The position numbers and the translations under genes are program-made. A stretch of 64,000 nt of DNA from Corinectria fuckeliana. Lineage: Eukaryota > Ascomycota > Sordariomycetes > Hypocreales > Nectriaceae. The notes under the pieces were generated by a model, which did no database searches, was not told where the DNA came from, and worked only from the letters and a program-made list of their open reading frames with translations. This document shows, piece after piece, positions 12,793-23,688 of this stretch. How positions within the stretch are numbered: position 1 is the first letter of the stretch; every line of letters begins with the position of its first letter. Where the stretch lies: the NCBI GenBank assembly GCA_019137255.1, contig WPDH01000173.1:52018-116017 (forward strand), given 5' to 3'.

Positions 12793-13631
12793 TCACAATC
12801 CCAGTGCATCATATTTGCCAGCGCCGCCGTGTGGAAGAATCTGCCTCAGCTCGAGACTCGTCTTGCTGCTCGGCTGCTTATCACTGCTGGTCTTGACCCG
12901 CTCGCGTGGATGCTTCACCGACTGTTCTGCGACGGCCCGCCTATCGATCATGGTCTTGATACGTTTTCGCTTCCTCTCGGCCTTTTCTTCGCTCTGCTCA
13001 GCCTCTTGGCGACATATGCGGATATCTCTCTTCCGAAGCACCCAAGGTTTGTCTAGGATGTCTGCGCGGTGCTGGGCCCTCTTTTCCCAGAGCGCAACCT
13101 CCTGTGCGGTGCTTCTCAAGGTGGCCATCTTCTCAATGTTGATCTGCTTCTCGTCCCAGTAGACCGATACCCCTCCCTTGACATCGACGACGCTTCCAAC
13201 TCGAATATTCTCGTAGGGCGTTTGGGCCGGAAGCGGATCGGCGTCCGTCGTTTTCTTGGTAGGCTCGTTTGCCCCCTTTTTTGCAGCGTCTTCCTTTGCG
13301 GGGGTCGGAGCTCCCATGACACATTCGATGCACGCACCGCTGCTGTCATCGACGGTGAAGATGCGTCGGCCAGCATACTCGTCGATCGCGACGACCACTC
13401 CAACGATGCGAACCCATTTTATAGGCAGATTCTTGTAAAAGTAAAAGTTTTCCCCTTGGCACTGGTCAGCAATTGGGTCCGATAATCAGTCGACATCGGA
13501 TCACCTTCGAAGCCTGGATATTGCTCCAGGTTGTGCACGTCAGCGGCGTGCAGGAGGCACCAGGTATTCACGGTTGGCGCGAGGTGGAAGCAGTATCGGG
13601 GGTAGATTTGGGGCTTGGCTGAGTCAGACAT
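12793..13631 (-). CDS. stn1: Stn1, CST telomere-capping complex subunit (OB fold)
   Basis: Stn1 works with Ten1 at telomeric single-stranded DNA, protecting ends and promoting fill-in synthesis. Exons 13505-13631 and 12793-13454 give 262 residues. Removing the 50-nt intron (13455-13504) restores an uninterrupted OB fold: PGFEG joins ENFYFYKN, then IKWVRIVGVVVAIDEY, the typical first OB strand of fungal Stn1. DDSSGACIECV and the segment ending RVGSVVDVKGGVSVYW continue the fold. The last 100 residues are Lys/Arg-rich and apparently disordered; no winged-helix C-terminal domain is visible. The start is the first ATG and gives the expected YPRYCFHLAPTVNTWC opening. The acceptor AAG was chosen over a nearby CAG because only it keeps the frame. 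Confidence 0.86.
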
Positions 13632-14099
13632 GGCATCATCATCGCAGGCTGTGTTTTCTTTGTCGTTTATCCATTATTGACCATGATAATCCATGCGTCG
13701 GGGCGAGGTTGTTGCTGCTGTGTGCGATGGCACGAAGTAGACTTGTCGCGACACGTCGTGAAGGAAAGGCTATGAATGCACTCTGAGGCTGATCGGCTGT
13801 GGCTGCAGAAGCCGCTGGACCCCGCTGGACCACCCCGCATCGCAAGCCACCTCAGTTCGCACCACACAAGATAAGCCAGCGTCAACAAGATCGTACAGTT
13901 CACTAATAGACAACTCCCGCTTTTCGGTATTCGGTCATAATAAATGTGTTTGTTCAAAAGAAAAGCAAGATTTTTGTTTGTTTTATTTAAAATCAATTAC
14001 ACGCCTATTATCCCTAAAGTTCTCGCAATCATGACCTGTACTCCAAGCTCAATGTCACCGTGACCGTTCCTAGTATCCGCCCACTTTACGAGCCAAGGC
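13632..14099. promoter_or_regulatory. Promoter region of Stn1 / 3' flank of the J protein
   Basis: 468 bp between the Stn1 start and the stop of the J-protein gene, both on the minus strand. The half near 13900-14000 is AT-rich. No specific element recognised. Confidence 0.45.
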
Positions 14100-15054
14100 T
14101 CAACGCTTCGACCTCTTTGAGCTCTTCAGTCGCGAAGCGGCCTGTTTAAATGCTTCCTCGGATGGCTCCTCCTCAACGGCTCGCTTCTTCCCCTTCTTCC
14201 CCTTGCTCTCCTTGGCGCCGTACTTGTCCGCCAAATGGTCTAGGAAGCTCTCTGAACGATCTTGCTGTCGTTTCTGGATCAGCGCCGCCAGGTCGTCTTC
14301 CGAGTTTCCCTTTCCCTTCTTTTTCTTTTTCTTATCGCCGAACAGCTTATCGTGGACACCCAACTCCTTTGCGTAATCTTCCGCTTCCGTCGCTTCGGCT
14401 CGTGCTTTCTTGACCCTCGCTTCTCGTCGCTTCTTCGACTCCCGAGTGTACGCTGGGAATCGCGGAACATCGTTGCTTTCCATAGCCTCATCAATGATTT
14501 TGCGGAATCGCTCGTCATCCTCCAGCACATCGCTCAGCATCACTTGCTCGTACACCTGGTCCATGTTCCCCTCGCATTGTTCGTATGCAATGAGGAGGTC
14601 ATCCTTCTCCTCATCCGAGCCCTTGTACTTCTCGGCAAATTTCTTGATTGCATCCTCAGATACGGAGTCTTTGTATTGTTCGCGATAGAAATCGCTCCAG
14701 TTGAAGCCCTCGGAATCCACAATCGACTCGGCCGTAGAGCCAGTGGTGTCGTAGCGCTTTCGGCGGGCCGGGTCCGAAAGGATAGCGTAGGCAAAGGCAA
14801 TTGACTGGAACTTCTCGTTTGCCTTCTGCCTTTGCGCTTCAGCGACTTTGTCTGTTCGTAGGGGTAGACTCCGTCAGTACGCCTATCCCAGGACTAGTTA
14901 ATAGGGGGAAACACCAACCTGGATGGTTCTTGAGTGCTGCTTTCCGATACGCGGATTTGATCTGGTCGGCGGTCGCAGCGCGTTCAAGATCGAGGACCTC
15001 GTAGGGGTCGATTGTCGGGGGTTCACTCTCTATGGCATCTTCATGGTCTGACAT
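14100..15054 (-). CDS. J-domain co-chaperone, DNAJC9-like
   Basis: Hsp40 protein that stimulates Hsp70; DNAJC9 is a nuclear histone H3-H4 co-chaperone. Exons 14919-15054 and 14100-14851 give 295 residues. The J domain starts near residue 16 (DPYEVLDLERAATADQIK). The intron (67 nt) cuts the HPD motif between P and D, so HPDK appears only after splicing. Next come an acidic/helical region (SDEEKDDLLIAYEQCEGNMD) and VLEDDERFRKIIDEA, which are characteristic of the DNAJC9 family, and a Lys-rich C terminus with several possible nuclear-localisation clusters. Divergent from the deaminase gene, with 265 bp between the two starts. Confidence 0.9.
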
Positions 15055-15319
15055 CTTGGCTGTTGTTCTCGTTGTCGTTCTGGGAGAGGCTGGAAGTGTG
15101 AAGAGTGCGAGAACGTCAATACTCGGAGGAGACGCGCTGCGACACGCGCCTCGGGAAGTTTGTGGGTCGGAGCTTAAGTGGCTCGGTCATCGGAGCTTGT
15201 AAACCCCGACCGCAAGAGGAGTTTCTCAGCCAAACTCCGCAGTGTATTGTGCAGCAACAGCAGCATCCCCACTCTCAATCTGGCCCTATACCATCGCTGC
15301 TGTTCTCTCCCACTCAGAC
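15055..15319. promoter_or_regulatory. Bidirectional promoter, J protein / deaminase
   Basis: 265 bp separates the two ATGs, so both promoters must share this DNA. No clear TATA box is seen. Confidence 0.55.
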
Positions 15320-15823
15320 ATGGCTTCGCTAGAACTAAAAGATCACTTGGCGGCCATGGAGCGCGCCCTGAGCTTGGCCAACAATTCTCCCCCAAAGCCG
15401 ACCAACTTCCGTGTGGGGGCTCTCATCGTCAGGCTCAGCGACAACACCACCATCGCCGAGGGCTACACTCTTGAACTTCCTGGAAATACGCACGCTGAGG
15501 AATGCTGCCTGCTGAAGTTGGCCGAGCAACATCAAACAACAGAGGAGGGTCTAGCCAGCGTGATGAAGGGCCCTCACGCTCTTTACAGCACCGTCGAGCC
15601 GTGCTTCAAACGCCTCAGTGGCAATCTACCTTGTGTAGAGAGGGTTTTGCGTCAGAACTCCTGGATTACCAATGTCTACGTGGGTGTCCGGGAACCAAGT
15701 ACCTTCGTTGGAGAGAATACGGGCACCAAGAAGCTCAAGGAAAAGGGGATTGCAGTTCAACTCATCAGCGGGCTGGAGAATGAAATCCTCGAAGTAGCAA
15801 CTGCAGGGCACACTGGTGCATAA
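15320..15823 (+). CDS. Cytidine/DRAP-type deaminase
   Basis: Zinc-dependent deaminase of 167 residues with no intron. The active site is complete: HAEE (zinc His and proton-shuttling Glu) and TVEPCFKRLSGNLPC (two zinc Cys). The EPC-KRLSG-PC form resembles the deaminase domain of Rib2, which acts on the pyrimidine intermediate DRAP in riboflavin synthesis, more than it resembles cytidine deaminase. The pseudouridine-synthase part of Rib2 is absent, so this is a stand-alone deaminase; substrate is inferred. The frame is open upstream to 15242, but that start is not the best: the ATG at 15320 gives the family-like N terminus. Confidence 0.85.
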   Translation: MASLELKDHLAAMERALSLANNSPPKPTNFRVGALIVRLSDNTTIAEGYTLELPGNTHAEECCLLKLAEQHQTTEEGLASVMKGPHALYSTVEPCFKRLSGNLPCVERVLRQNSWITNVYVGVREPSTFVGENTGTKKLKEKGIAVQLISGLENEILEVATAGHTGA

Positions 15824-16286
15824 GGACTATTCCGAATGGCAATTCAGATAATATTTAAGATGGAAAAATTCTAGTTATTCACGTTTCCAGCTGGTCCACG
15901 GCGGAGCCTACCTACCGAGGTAGCCTAGTTTCACGGAAGATCTCTCTAGGTGTATGTATGGCTAGTATTCCTAGCTATAGCAACATCACGAATCAGTGGC
16001 CGCTCGCTCCAGCGACAGTAGGCATAGCTTCTTTGCTCTACTTTGCTCCTTAACTTCTCGTAGCCCTACTAAGCCTGTTGCGTTGAGGTTCCGAGCTTCA
16101 GTCAGCGAATGGATAGTAAGGGACTGCAAAGCAGATACATATACGACACGAAATTACATGCTCGTACGGGGACTTCGAAGGTAGACCGGTCTTTCATGTT
16201 GAGGACCAGAAAGAGAGAGCATTGTCCAATTATTGACTATACCACCCCGACCGATTCTTTTTTCAGAGTAGTTTCTAGGCATTGTT
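15824..16286. other. Intergenic, 3' flank of deaminase
   Basis: 463 bp with no supported gene. Contains short ACCTACC/AGGTAG motifs near 15908-15930. Confidence 0.5.
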
Positions 16287-16628
16287 CTATGCCACCTTGT
16301 GATCTCTCTCTAAACAGTGGTTGCAAATAACCCCTTGGCCCTCGAAGTTGATTGATCGCCATTCCCAGGTAACGTCCAAACCCTGGTGACCAACCACCGT
16401 CCTAACCTTCTTCTTGAATTCGTCTTGCCAGAACATGATCCCTGATGCGATCATCATTTCGCCCTGGCTACACAGTTCATCGATCTCGTCGATGTAATAC
16501 TGCCAGCCGTGTCCCCGCTGAAACATGGTGACGCCGGCCTCCCGTGACCAGTCTAAAAATTCACGGCGATTTATGCACCGGTGGTCTTTGCAGGCGCATC
16601 GTATACGGACACCTCTGATCTTGCACAT
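16287..16628 (-). CDS. Small cysteine-motif protein A (unknown function)
   Basis: 113-residue frame from the first ATG (the longer open frame begins with TTG). Not recognised as a known family. Near the start it has the cluster CACKDHRC (C-x-C-x4-C, residues about 11-18) and near the end CNHC (C-x2-C), a layout that could bind zinc. No signal peptide. Two further minus-strand frames within the next 1.3 kb repeat this skeleton, which is the main argument that it is real. Introns upstream cannot be excluded. Could be a member of an expanded lineage-specific family; function unknown. Confidence 0.45.
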   Translation of the reverse strand: MCKIRGVRIRCACKDHRCINRREFLDWSREAGVTMFQRGHGWQYYIDEIDELCSQGEMMIASGIMFWQDEFKKKVRTVVGHQGLDVTWEWRSINFEGQGVICNHCLERDHKVA

Positions 16629-17103
16629 CTTTGCGATTATAGTATGCTGTCTGCCAGCGAATATAGGGGTGTGTGTTGTTGCCGTTTTTCGGATAGCTTG
16701 CTTTCGATCTCGAGCTGCACAGCTAATTCGAGTGCCTCGGCGCTTGCTGTTCCGGTTTATTTCTATTGGGCTCCAGGCATGCTTCTTGAGCGTAAGTGGT
16801 GGAGGAGCTAGTACATATAATCGGATGGCTATGGTGATTTGGTTTCGAAGCAACTATACAGATAGAAGATATCAGATCTACAGTGAGAAGAGGCGGAGCA
16901 ACTCGGCCGCGCCATCGTTGATCACTGTTGACCTTTGTAGACAGGTAATCATTTATGCACTGCTGTAACATTTTCAAGATATTTTGCGCAGACCATTGTG
17001 GTACTTAAGGGATTTCGGGAGTTTGTGATGCTGTTGCACGATTTGTATTGTGAGCAACCCCAACTCAGCTTGTTCTCCGCAGCTTTGCAAATTCAGGTAA
17101 CTA
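16629..17103. other. Spacer between cysteine-motif ORFs A and C
   Basis: 475 bp with no supported gene; the open frame running up from ORF A (to 16853) lacks an ATG. Confidence 0.4.
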
Positions 17104-17430
17104 CTAAAGCTTCCACTTCTTTATCTGACTAGGCTGCGGGCAGTTTACACATGCAGCGCAGAGATCTCCCGTAAAGTGGTATATCACTTCATCATATGTT
17201 GGAACGCCCGGTCCTGGCTCATCGCGGCCATGGCCGACTTCCTACTTGTTCTCAACCGGGCATTTGAGATTTATGCATGGACAAAGATATCGGTTGACTT
17301 GACCCATGTCTCTGACTTGACTGTTTAGTTTGACAATTTTGAGTGGTTTTCTGACGGGGCTATGGGTTGTGACTTGGAGATGAAACGTGTTGAGTGAGCT
17401 AGCTTGGGGGAAGTATTGCATCGAGCGCAA
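17104..17430 (-). pseudogene. Small cysteine-motif ORF C, interrupted by in-frame TAG
   Basis: The frame carries CPCINLKC, then a TAG stop (17242-17244), then continues open for 45 codons to 17104 and there contains DLCAACVNC. That second half closely matches the DLCSDCRATC end of ORF B, so the two halves appear to be one gene split by a stop. I looked for an intron that would remove the stop: the only good donor next to it (GTAGGA) pairs with acceptors giving either a 32-nt intron or the wrong frame. Most likely a recent pseudogene. Alternatives are stop readthrough or a sequence error. Confidence 0.45.
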
Positions 17431-17557
17431 ATAGTTTATTTATAGCTAGAAAGACTACTGAATCAGACTAGTATGCAAAAAATCTATTAACTCAAAGCTA
17501 CAGAAACAAACGATTTTTAGACAATGAAGGGGGTCCGGGAGCAGCAGGAATTCTTCA

Positions 17558-17878
17558 TCAGAAGAAATTCATCGCATTGCGTTCACCACCTGGTCTGTTG
17601 CTGTTCGAGCAAGTGGCCCGACAATCGGAACAGAGGTCCACCGGGATCAATAATGTGTGCCATGCAAAGTACATACAACTCGGCTTCAAATACCGATTGA
17701 GAACCTGCTCCGGGGGCCCGTTGGCAATCCACCATTCGCACATTTCCCACGTAAGGGGGTCGATCTCAACTTGAGCCACATGCCCAGATACGATGTTCCT
17801 ATGAGGAATTATGCCCTTCTTTGGACAGGTAAGACTGCGACAGGGGCAGACGTAGAAGCCTCTCTGACCAGTGCACAT
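17558..17878 (-). CDS. Small cysteine-motif protein B (unknown function)
   Basis: 106 residues from the internal ATG at 17878; an in-frame ATG at 18169 would give 203 residues, but the extra part looks less protein-like. The shorter start mirrors ORF A (both begin Met-Cys, with C-x-C-x4-C at about residues 11-18: CPCRSLTC) and both end with a C-x2-C pair, here DLCSDCRATC. Middle region is rich in Trp and Cys (LTWEMCEWWIANG). No family recognised; probably intracellular and metal-binding if expressed. Confidence 0.45.
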   Translation of the reverse strand: MCTGQRGFYVCPCRSLTCPKKGIIPHRNIVSGHVAQVEIDPLTWEMCEWWIANGPPEQVLNRYLKPSCMYFAWHTLLIPVDLCSDCRATCSNSNRPGGERNAMNFF

Positions 17879-19876
17879 GACTTTCGAGCAAGACGAGTTG
17901 GTAGGTAAGAGTGGGTGTGTTTGTTGTCCGTGTGACTGTCCGCGTGACTCCCAGACGAAGGGATGTTTTAGGAAGATGGCTGCGAATATCTGAGGATAGT
18001 TTTTGTTGTGACCAAATGCTATGAAATAGCAATAGCGTTTGGGGAATACAATATATAGCACATACTCCCGCGTGCGGTGATTATTGAGGCCGGGTAGTTT
18101 GTGATGAAGTGGCTCGGGCCGCAGCAATAGAGGGCTATTGTGAAGAAGGCAGAGAAGCTGGCAGGACATTGCTGTAATGTGTCAATGGAAGCTTTAAATC
18201 ATCTGCTTCTCGCAACAAGCCCGTTGGTTCCATGCCGGAAGCCGAAGTTAATCATGTCCATATGGGCATCGCAAACATTTGCTACTTCAATCAGAAACAT
18301 CACATATTGAAGGGGCTAGCAGGGCGGCACGATACAGGATCCGCCTCAACGTCCGCGAGGGACATAGAGACTGCCGAGAGCAAAGAAGAGGCAAATAAGA
18401 TGCTGCGGTTTTACTTGAAACGCTCATCCTCGCCTGAGCAAACGCCGTCGGCGGGAGTCGGTTGCTCCAGGCAGCTTGTGCGAGGCTACATGTAGAAAGC
18501 CTCTAGTCGCTTAATGCTTGCCGAATCTTGTGTTTCCCGACCGCAACTAACAAGAGGATGAAGGTCATGGTTTGTTTCGAAATGCCGTCTTCCCATGTTT
18601 TCAAATAGTCCCCGGTCGGGCGGATCTTGAATCCTCATACTTGCTGTGGTGGTACCTACCACATTTAGGAAGGGGACGATGAGCCGTGCAACTGAGACGT
18701 AGAAGGACAACGTCTAGATTATCGCTTCGAAGTTTTGCGACTTACTGTAAACGGCATTTCAGGAACATGGCTGCCCTTGCTCGCCTTGTAGGGTACTAAG
18801 CGCGAGGTACGACGTGCTCCTGGACCCCAAAGCCTGAAATTGTGTCGAATGTGTCGACGCGTACGTGTAACCAAGGAGGCGGGCTGTGCAATGACGCTCT
18901 CCAGTTTGTATTGCTCGTCCTTGCCAATCAAGCGACGTCATTTTCCTAAAATCTCAGCCCCGAGGCCTGCGATACAATACGTCGTTTCCGGCACGCAGGG
19001 TTCGGGTTTCGGGCGGACCGGCCGGCCTCGTCCCGGGCAAGAAGAAGCAAACATAGACGAAGACGAGAACAATGAAACGAGAAACGAGGTGCACGCACTC
19101 CCGCAGGGGCATGACCGGTAGCCGCGAGAGAACAAAGACCTCCACAGAAGAATCCATTCACCAACCGAGTTCAAAATTATACAGATTGGAACCCTCCATG
19201 CGGATGCGGGGTAGGTAGGTAGGCTATCATGTAGTGTAGACCTTATTTGCCTTGCGATGGCATCACCACATCCACCATTAGAAGTTCAGCTGGTACTTTA
19301 TCTACTAACTAAAGAAAAGCGACCGCAAAAGAGCGTGACTTGTAATTAGCCCGTCATCAGGCTGCGGGTGGCCTACCGACCTAGGATCAACATCCGGACC
19401 GCAGTGGAGCAATCAATTGAACAGGCGGCATACTGGGAGCCTCACTCCGACTTTCTTCACCTTTGTACGTCGGTGGCGATAGTTCACTGTCATCGCTAGG
19501 TACCAAGCAAACAGCCAGGCCAAGAACTAAGGATTCGCCGCCTATGTCAGTTCATTCACACGGCACCAAGCTCATCTTTCTCCCTTAGTTTGCTCATTGC
19601 ATTCACATGCAGCTGCGAGCACTTCCCTGCAGCCGTGAACGCATTCACCGGGCTCTGATTCACGGCTGATCACACCGCTTTGTTTCCGCCTTCTCTCGCC
19701 TCACCACCCCAACCTTTTAGTTTTCTCACCTTTCTCATCTACTACTCCGGCATACCCACTTTGTCCTTTTTCTCAACTCTAAATCACAGTGCTTCGTCCA
19801 CTGAACGCTGGCTTCCTTCACTTTGTCACACTACCCTGACACCAGCTGAATACAACACCCTCTTTTCGGCTTAGCC
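17879..19876. other. Intergenic, upstream of Argonaute
   Basis: 2 kb with no convincing gene. Short frames on both strands lack motifs. An AGGTAGGTAGG tract lies near 19211. The last 200 bp before the Argonaute ATG are strongly pyrimidine-rich (CT tracts from about 19680), typical of a fungal transcription start and leader. Confidence 0.5.
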
Positions 19877-22800
19877 ATGGCTGATAGGGGCGACCGAGGA
19901 GGCCGAGGAGGCCGAGGGCGCGGGGGACGCGGTGGTGGCCCTCAAGACAACCGAGGCGGAAGAGGCGGCGGCCGTGGAGGAGGAGGTGGCGGTCCTTCTG
20001 ACGATCAACGCGGAGGACGAGGCGGTGGACGTGGTGGTCGTGGCCGTGGAGAGGATGGCGGCTTCCGAGGAGGCTTCAGCGGTCCTAGCCGTGGAGGTTC
20101 CGATCGCGGCCGAGGGGGTTTTGATCGTGGCCGAGGCGGTTCCGATCGCGGTCGGGGAGGCTATGACCGCGGACGTGGAGGCTTTGACCGTGGACGCGGA
20201 GGCTACGACCGTGGACGCGGAGGTGGGAGAGGTGGCGGTCGCGGCGGAGGCTATGCAGGCGATCCTCCCGGCCAGCCCGTTTTCACGTAAGTCATATTGG
20301 GTTTCACGAAGCTTGTCCTTCGACACCGCTGACTTGTACAGCATCGATGGCACCGTTCCTCAACCGGACCCTGCTGTCGCTGAGCTCGAACAGCAGATCG
20401 TGAGCCAGCAGACAACCTCCATGACGCAGTTGGTTTCTCAGATGAGCAAGCTTAAGGTGCAGGCTAAGGACAACGCCACTGCTCTTTCTCGGGAACAGTT
20501 CCCTTCTCGACCTGCCTACGGATCGCGAGGTACCCCCGTTGTCCTCTGGGCCAACTACTTCCGGGTCGTCACCAAGCTTGGTGTTCTTTACAAGTACACC
20601 ATGGATGTGACCCAAGATGTGACTCAACCCGACACCGCTGGGGAGAAGGAGACGGCCAAGCCTAAGGGGAAAGGCAAGTCTAAGGGGCCGGCAAAACCCA
20701 AGGGACCAGGAAACCCTCAGACCAAAGAGGTCAAGGGTCGCAAGCTTTACTTTGTGATCCGCGAGGCTCTCGCAGAGCTGTCCAAGAAGGACAAATCTTT
20801 GGTCCTGGCTACCGAGTTTAAGTCTCAGCTGGTCTCGCTGCAGAAACTCGAGTTTGAGAGCAATCCCCTTCAGTTGTCGCTTCCCTCCCAAGGCAACCCT
20901 GAGAGGATCGAGACCTTCAATGTCACCTTCCACGGACCGACCGAGACACGAGTTGACGACATGATGAAATATCTCACCTCCGGCACTCCCGACGCTGAGG
21001 ATCACGCCCTCCCTCGTTATCCAGATGTCGTTGACGCTTTCAACGTCCTCTTTGGATACGGGCCCAGGTCCAAGGTCGACGAGATCAGTGCTGTTGGAAG
21101 CTCTCGCTTCTTCTCCTTCAAGAACGGCGGAATCAGTACGCCTCTCTTGTCCGACGGTCGGACTTTGCAAGCTGCCCGTGGTTTCTTCCAGTCCGTGCGA
21201 CTCGGTACCGGCCGGCTGCTCCTCAACGTCAACGTCACCCACGGCATCTTCAGGCTCTCTGGCAAGGTAGATGAGATTTTCGAGAATCTTGGGGTCAGGG
21301 CGGTTCCGAAAACCGACCGTCGTGGTCTGAAGAACCTACGACTCATCTCCAAGTTCCTCCCCAAGTCGCGTGTCTGGGTCAACATGACCGTGGCCAACGG
21401 GAAGCAGGTCCGCAGGCAGAAGGCCATTCATAGTCTCGCCACTGCATCTGAAGTTCGTCGATCCAAGGGACAAAACATGCCTCGCTTCGACCCGAATTAC
21501 GAGTTTATTGGACCTCGTAATGTTTCCTTCTGGATGGAGGTGCAGGGCAAGGAGAGTCGGTATATTACAGTGTTTGACTACTACCAGCAGAGTAAGTTGA
21601 GGATTTCTCAAAAGTGATCTCATGCTGACGTGCAATCAGAGTATAACGTTACGCTGAAGGACTATCCCCTCCTCAACATGGGCAGCGCTGACAAGCCTAC
21701 CTATGTCCCTGCCGAGTTCGTCGAAATCCAACCAGGCCAGTCGGTCAAAGCCAAGTTGATGTCAAAGGAAACCTCTGATATGGTCAACTTTGCATGCCGG
21801 TCTCCCTACGCCAATGCATTTTCTATCACGAACGACGGACGCGGAGCCTTGGGGCTCGATGATGATTCACTTGTATGACTTTCAAGCCTTCCTTTTGCGA
21901 CAAGCGAAACTGACTCTACCAGGATCGATTTGGTATCTCCGTCGATAAACACCTATTGACCGTGCAAGGGCGTGTTCTTTCTTGCCCAGGCATCACATAT
22001 TTGGAGAAGAAGGGCGCCAAGCCGCTCCACGTGCGCCCTCGCGACGCTTCTTGGAACATGAGAGATGTAAAGGTCGTCAAAGCTGGTGCCATGATTGACC
22101 GCTGGTCCTTTGTGAACGTCGTTCCTGACCGCGCGGGACCGGTTGCTCGTGAAGTTGTCGACAACTTTGCCAGGTTCATGAGCGACATGGGCATCAAGAT
22201 CAAGACGTCCATGGTGCCGCCTCCCACCGAGGCCATGCATGTGGGCTCGGCCTTGAGCGGTGAGCTGGAAGAGTTTTTCCTATGGGCTAAGCAGAACGGG
22301 ATCACCTTCATCCTGTTCATCCTCGGAAGCATGGACGCAGACGTGTACGGGAAGATCAAAACCCTCGGAGACTGCACCTTTGGCATCCACACCAGCTGCG
22401 TCCAAAGCCACTTCAAGAAGTTTGGTGGCGGCAGCCCGGGCTACTTTGCCAACGTGGCCCTCAAGTGGAACCTCAAGACCGGTGGAGTCAACCACAAGCT
22501 CCGCGATGACCTCGATCTGCTGAAGCAGGGCAAGACCATGGTGATGGGCTACGATGTCACACACCCTACCAACATGCCCATTGGCAAGAGCGACGAGGTG
22601 CCGAGCTTGGTTGGACTGGTGTCCAGCATCGATCGCGATATGGGGCAGTGGCCCTCAATCTCGTGGGAGCAAACGTCCAAGCAGGAGATGCTGGGAGAGC
22701 AACTCACCGACGTCTTCAAGTCGCGACTAGAGTTGTGGCAGAAGCACAACAATGCGCAACTCCCCGAGAACATTGTCATATTCCGTGACGGCGTCTCAGA

Positions 22801-23371
22801 GGGTCAGTTTGGCCAGGTCCTTGAGAAGGAACTTCCACTCATCAAAGCGGCTTGCGAGTCCAAGTACTCAGCCAAGTCGCAACCCAAATTCACCATCGTC
22901 GTCTCCGTGAAGCGTCACCAGACCCGATTCTACCCCACCACCGAGAACAACCTACCCAAGCACTTGAACATCCAGAACGGCACCGTCGTGGACCGCGGCG
23001 TCACGCAGGCCCGCTACTGGGACTTCTTCCTGACGGCCCACGCCGCCATAAAGGGCACCGCCCGTCCCGCGCACTACACGGTGCTCCTCGACGAGGTCTT
23101 CCGGCCCAGGTACAAGGGCGAGGCGGCCAACGAGCTCGAGAAGTTCACGCACGAGCTGTGCTACCTGTTCGGCCGGGCCACTAAGGCCGTGAGCATTTGC
23201 CCGCCGGCCTACTACGCAGACATCGTCTGCACGCGGGCTCGCGTGCACCGCCCGGAGTTCTTCGACGTCAGCGATGTGGAGAGCGTCATGACGGGAGGCG
23301 CGGCGTCGAGTGTGGGCGGTGGCGGCAAGCAGGTCCACGAGAACTTGCGGAACTCGATGTACTACATCTAG
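19877..23371 (+). CDS. qde-2: Argonaute (QDE-2-type) with RGG N terminus
   Basis: Slicer of fungal RNA silencing (quelling). Exons 19877-20286, 20342-21591, 21640-21872, 21923-23371 give 1113 residues, longer than Neurospora QDE-2 (about 940) because of the glycine/arginine-rich N terminus and a Lys/Pro/Gly-rich insertion around residues 245-270. Domains in order: RGG region 1-135, N, linker (LLLNVNVTHGIFRLSG), PAZ, MID and PIWI. PIWI shows DVTHP (Asp near 842), KQEMLGEQL (Glu finger), FRDGVSEGQF (Asp near 923) and YYAD (near 1064). The fourth catalytic position is Asp rather than the His of human AGO2, so the tetrad reads DEDD, compatible with slicing. The protein ends in a hydrophobic MYYI, the usual Argonaute-type terminus. 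Confidence 0.95.
20099..20224 (+). repeat. Six tandem 21-nt units encoding (S/F/Y)DRGRGG
   Basis: Within Argonaute exon 1. Each unit codes for a seven-residue motif with Ser, Phe or Tyr first and Asp-Arg-Gly-Arg-Gly-Gly after it. Third positions differ between units, so the repeat is maintained at protein level. RGG repeats bind RNA and are targets of arginine methylation. Confidence 0.85.
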
Positions 23372-23688
23372 GGCCGACCTGATGGGCTTTGGAGAGTGGG
23401 TGGCGATGCGAAATGCGGTGTATCATTTCCGGCGCGAATGGCTCAGTTATAGGTCACTGACGACGGATTCACTGCAGTTAGCTATATACCAATCACTTAG
23501 TTGGCAATGTTGCTAGCGGAGCAACTTTTCTTGCTTGTATATGACAACAATGGCTTGTCTAACGAAATAACAATTGGCTATCAACCACTGAGAGATCTGG
23601 AATATTAGCTATACTACATTGGAAAGACGACTTGCTCTACGACGTCTTAGTCTGTATGGAGTTGTAATACACATATTTGAGGCTACAC
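23372..23688. other. Convergent 3' ends, Argonaute / hydrolase
   Basis: 317 bp holding both 3' UTRs; nothing else seen. Confidence 0.5.

Noticed and set aside
18232..18495. 87-codon frame (+) near the cysteine-motif ORFs
   Set aside because: Opposite strand to the family and lacks its cysteine pattern.
20304..21242. 312-codon frame opposite Argonaute
   Set aside because: Lies inside the coding strand of a well-supported gene; no recognisable domain.
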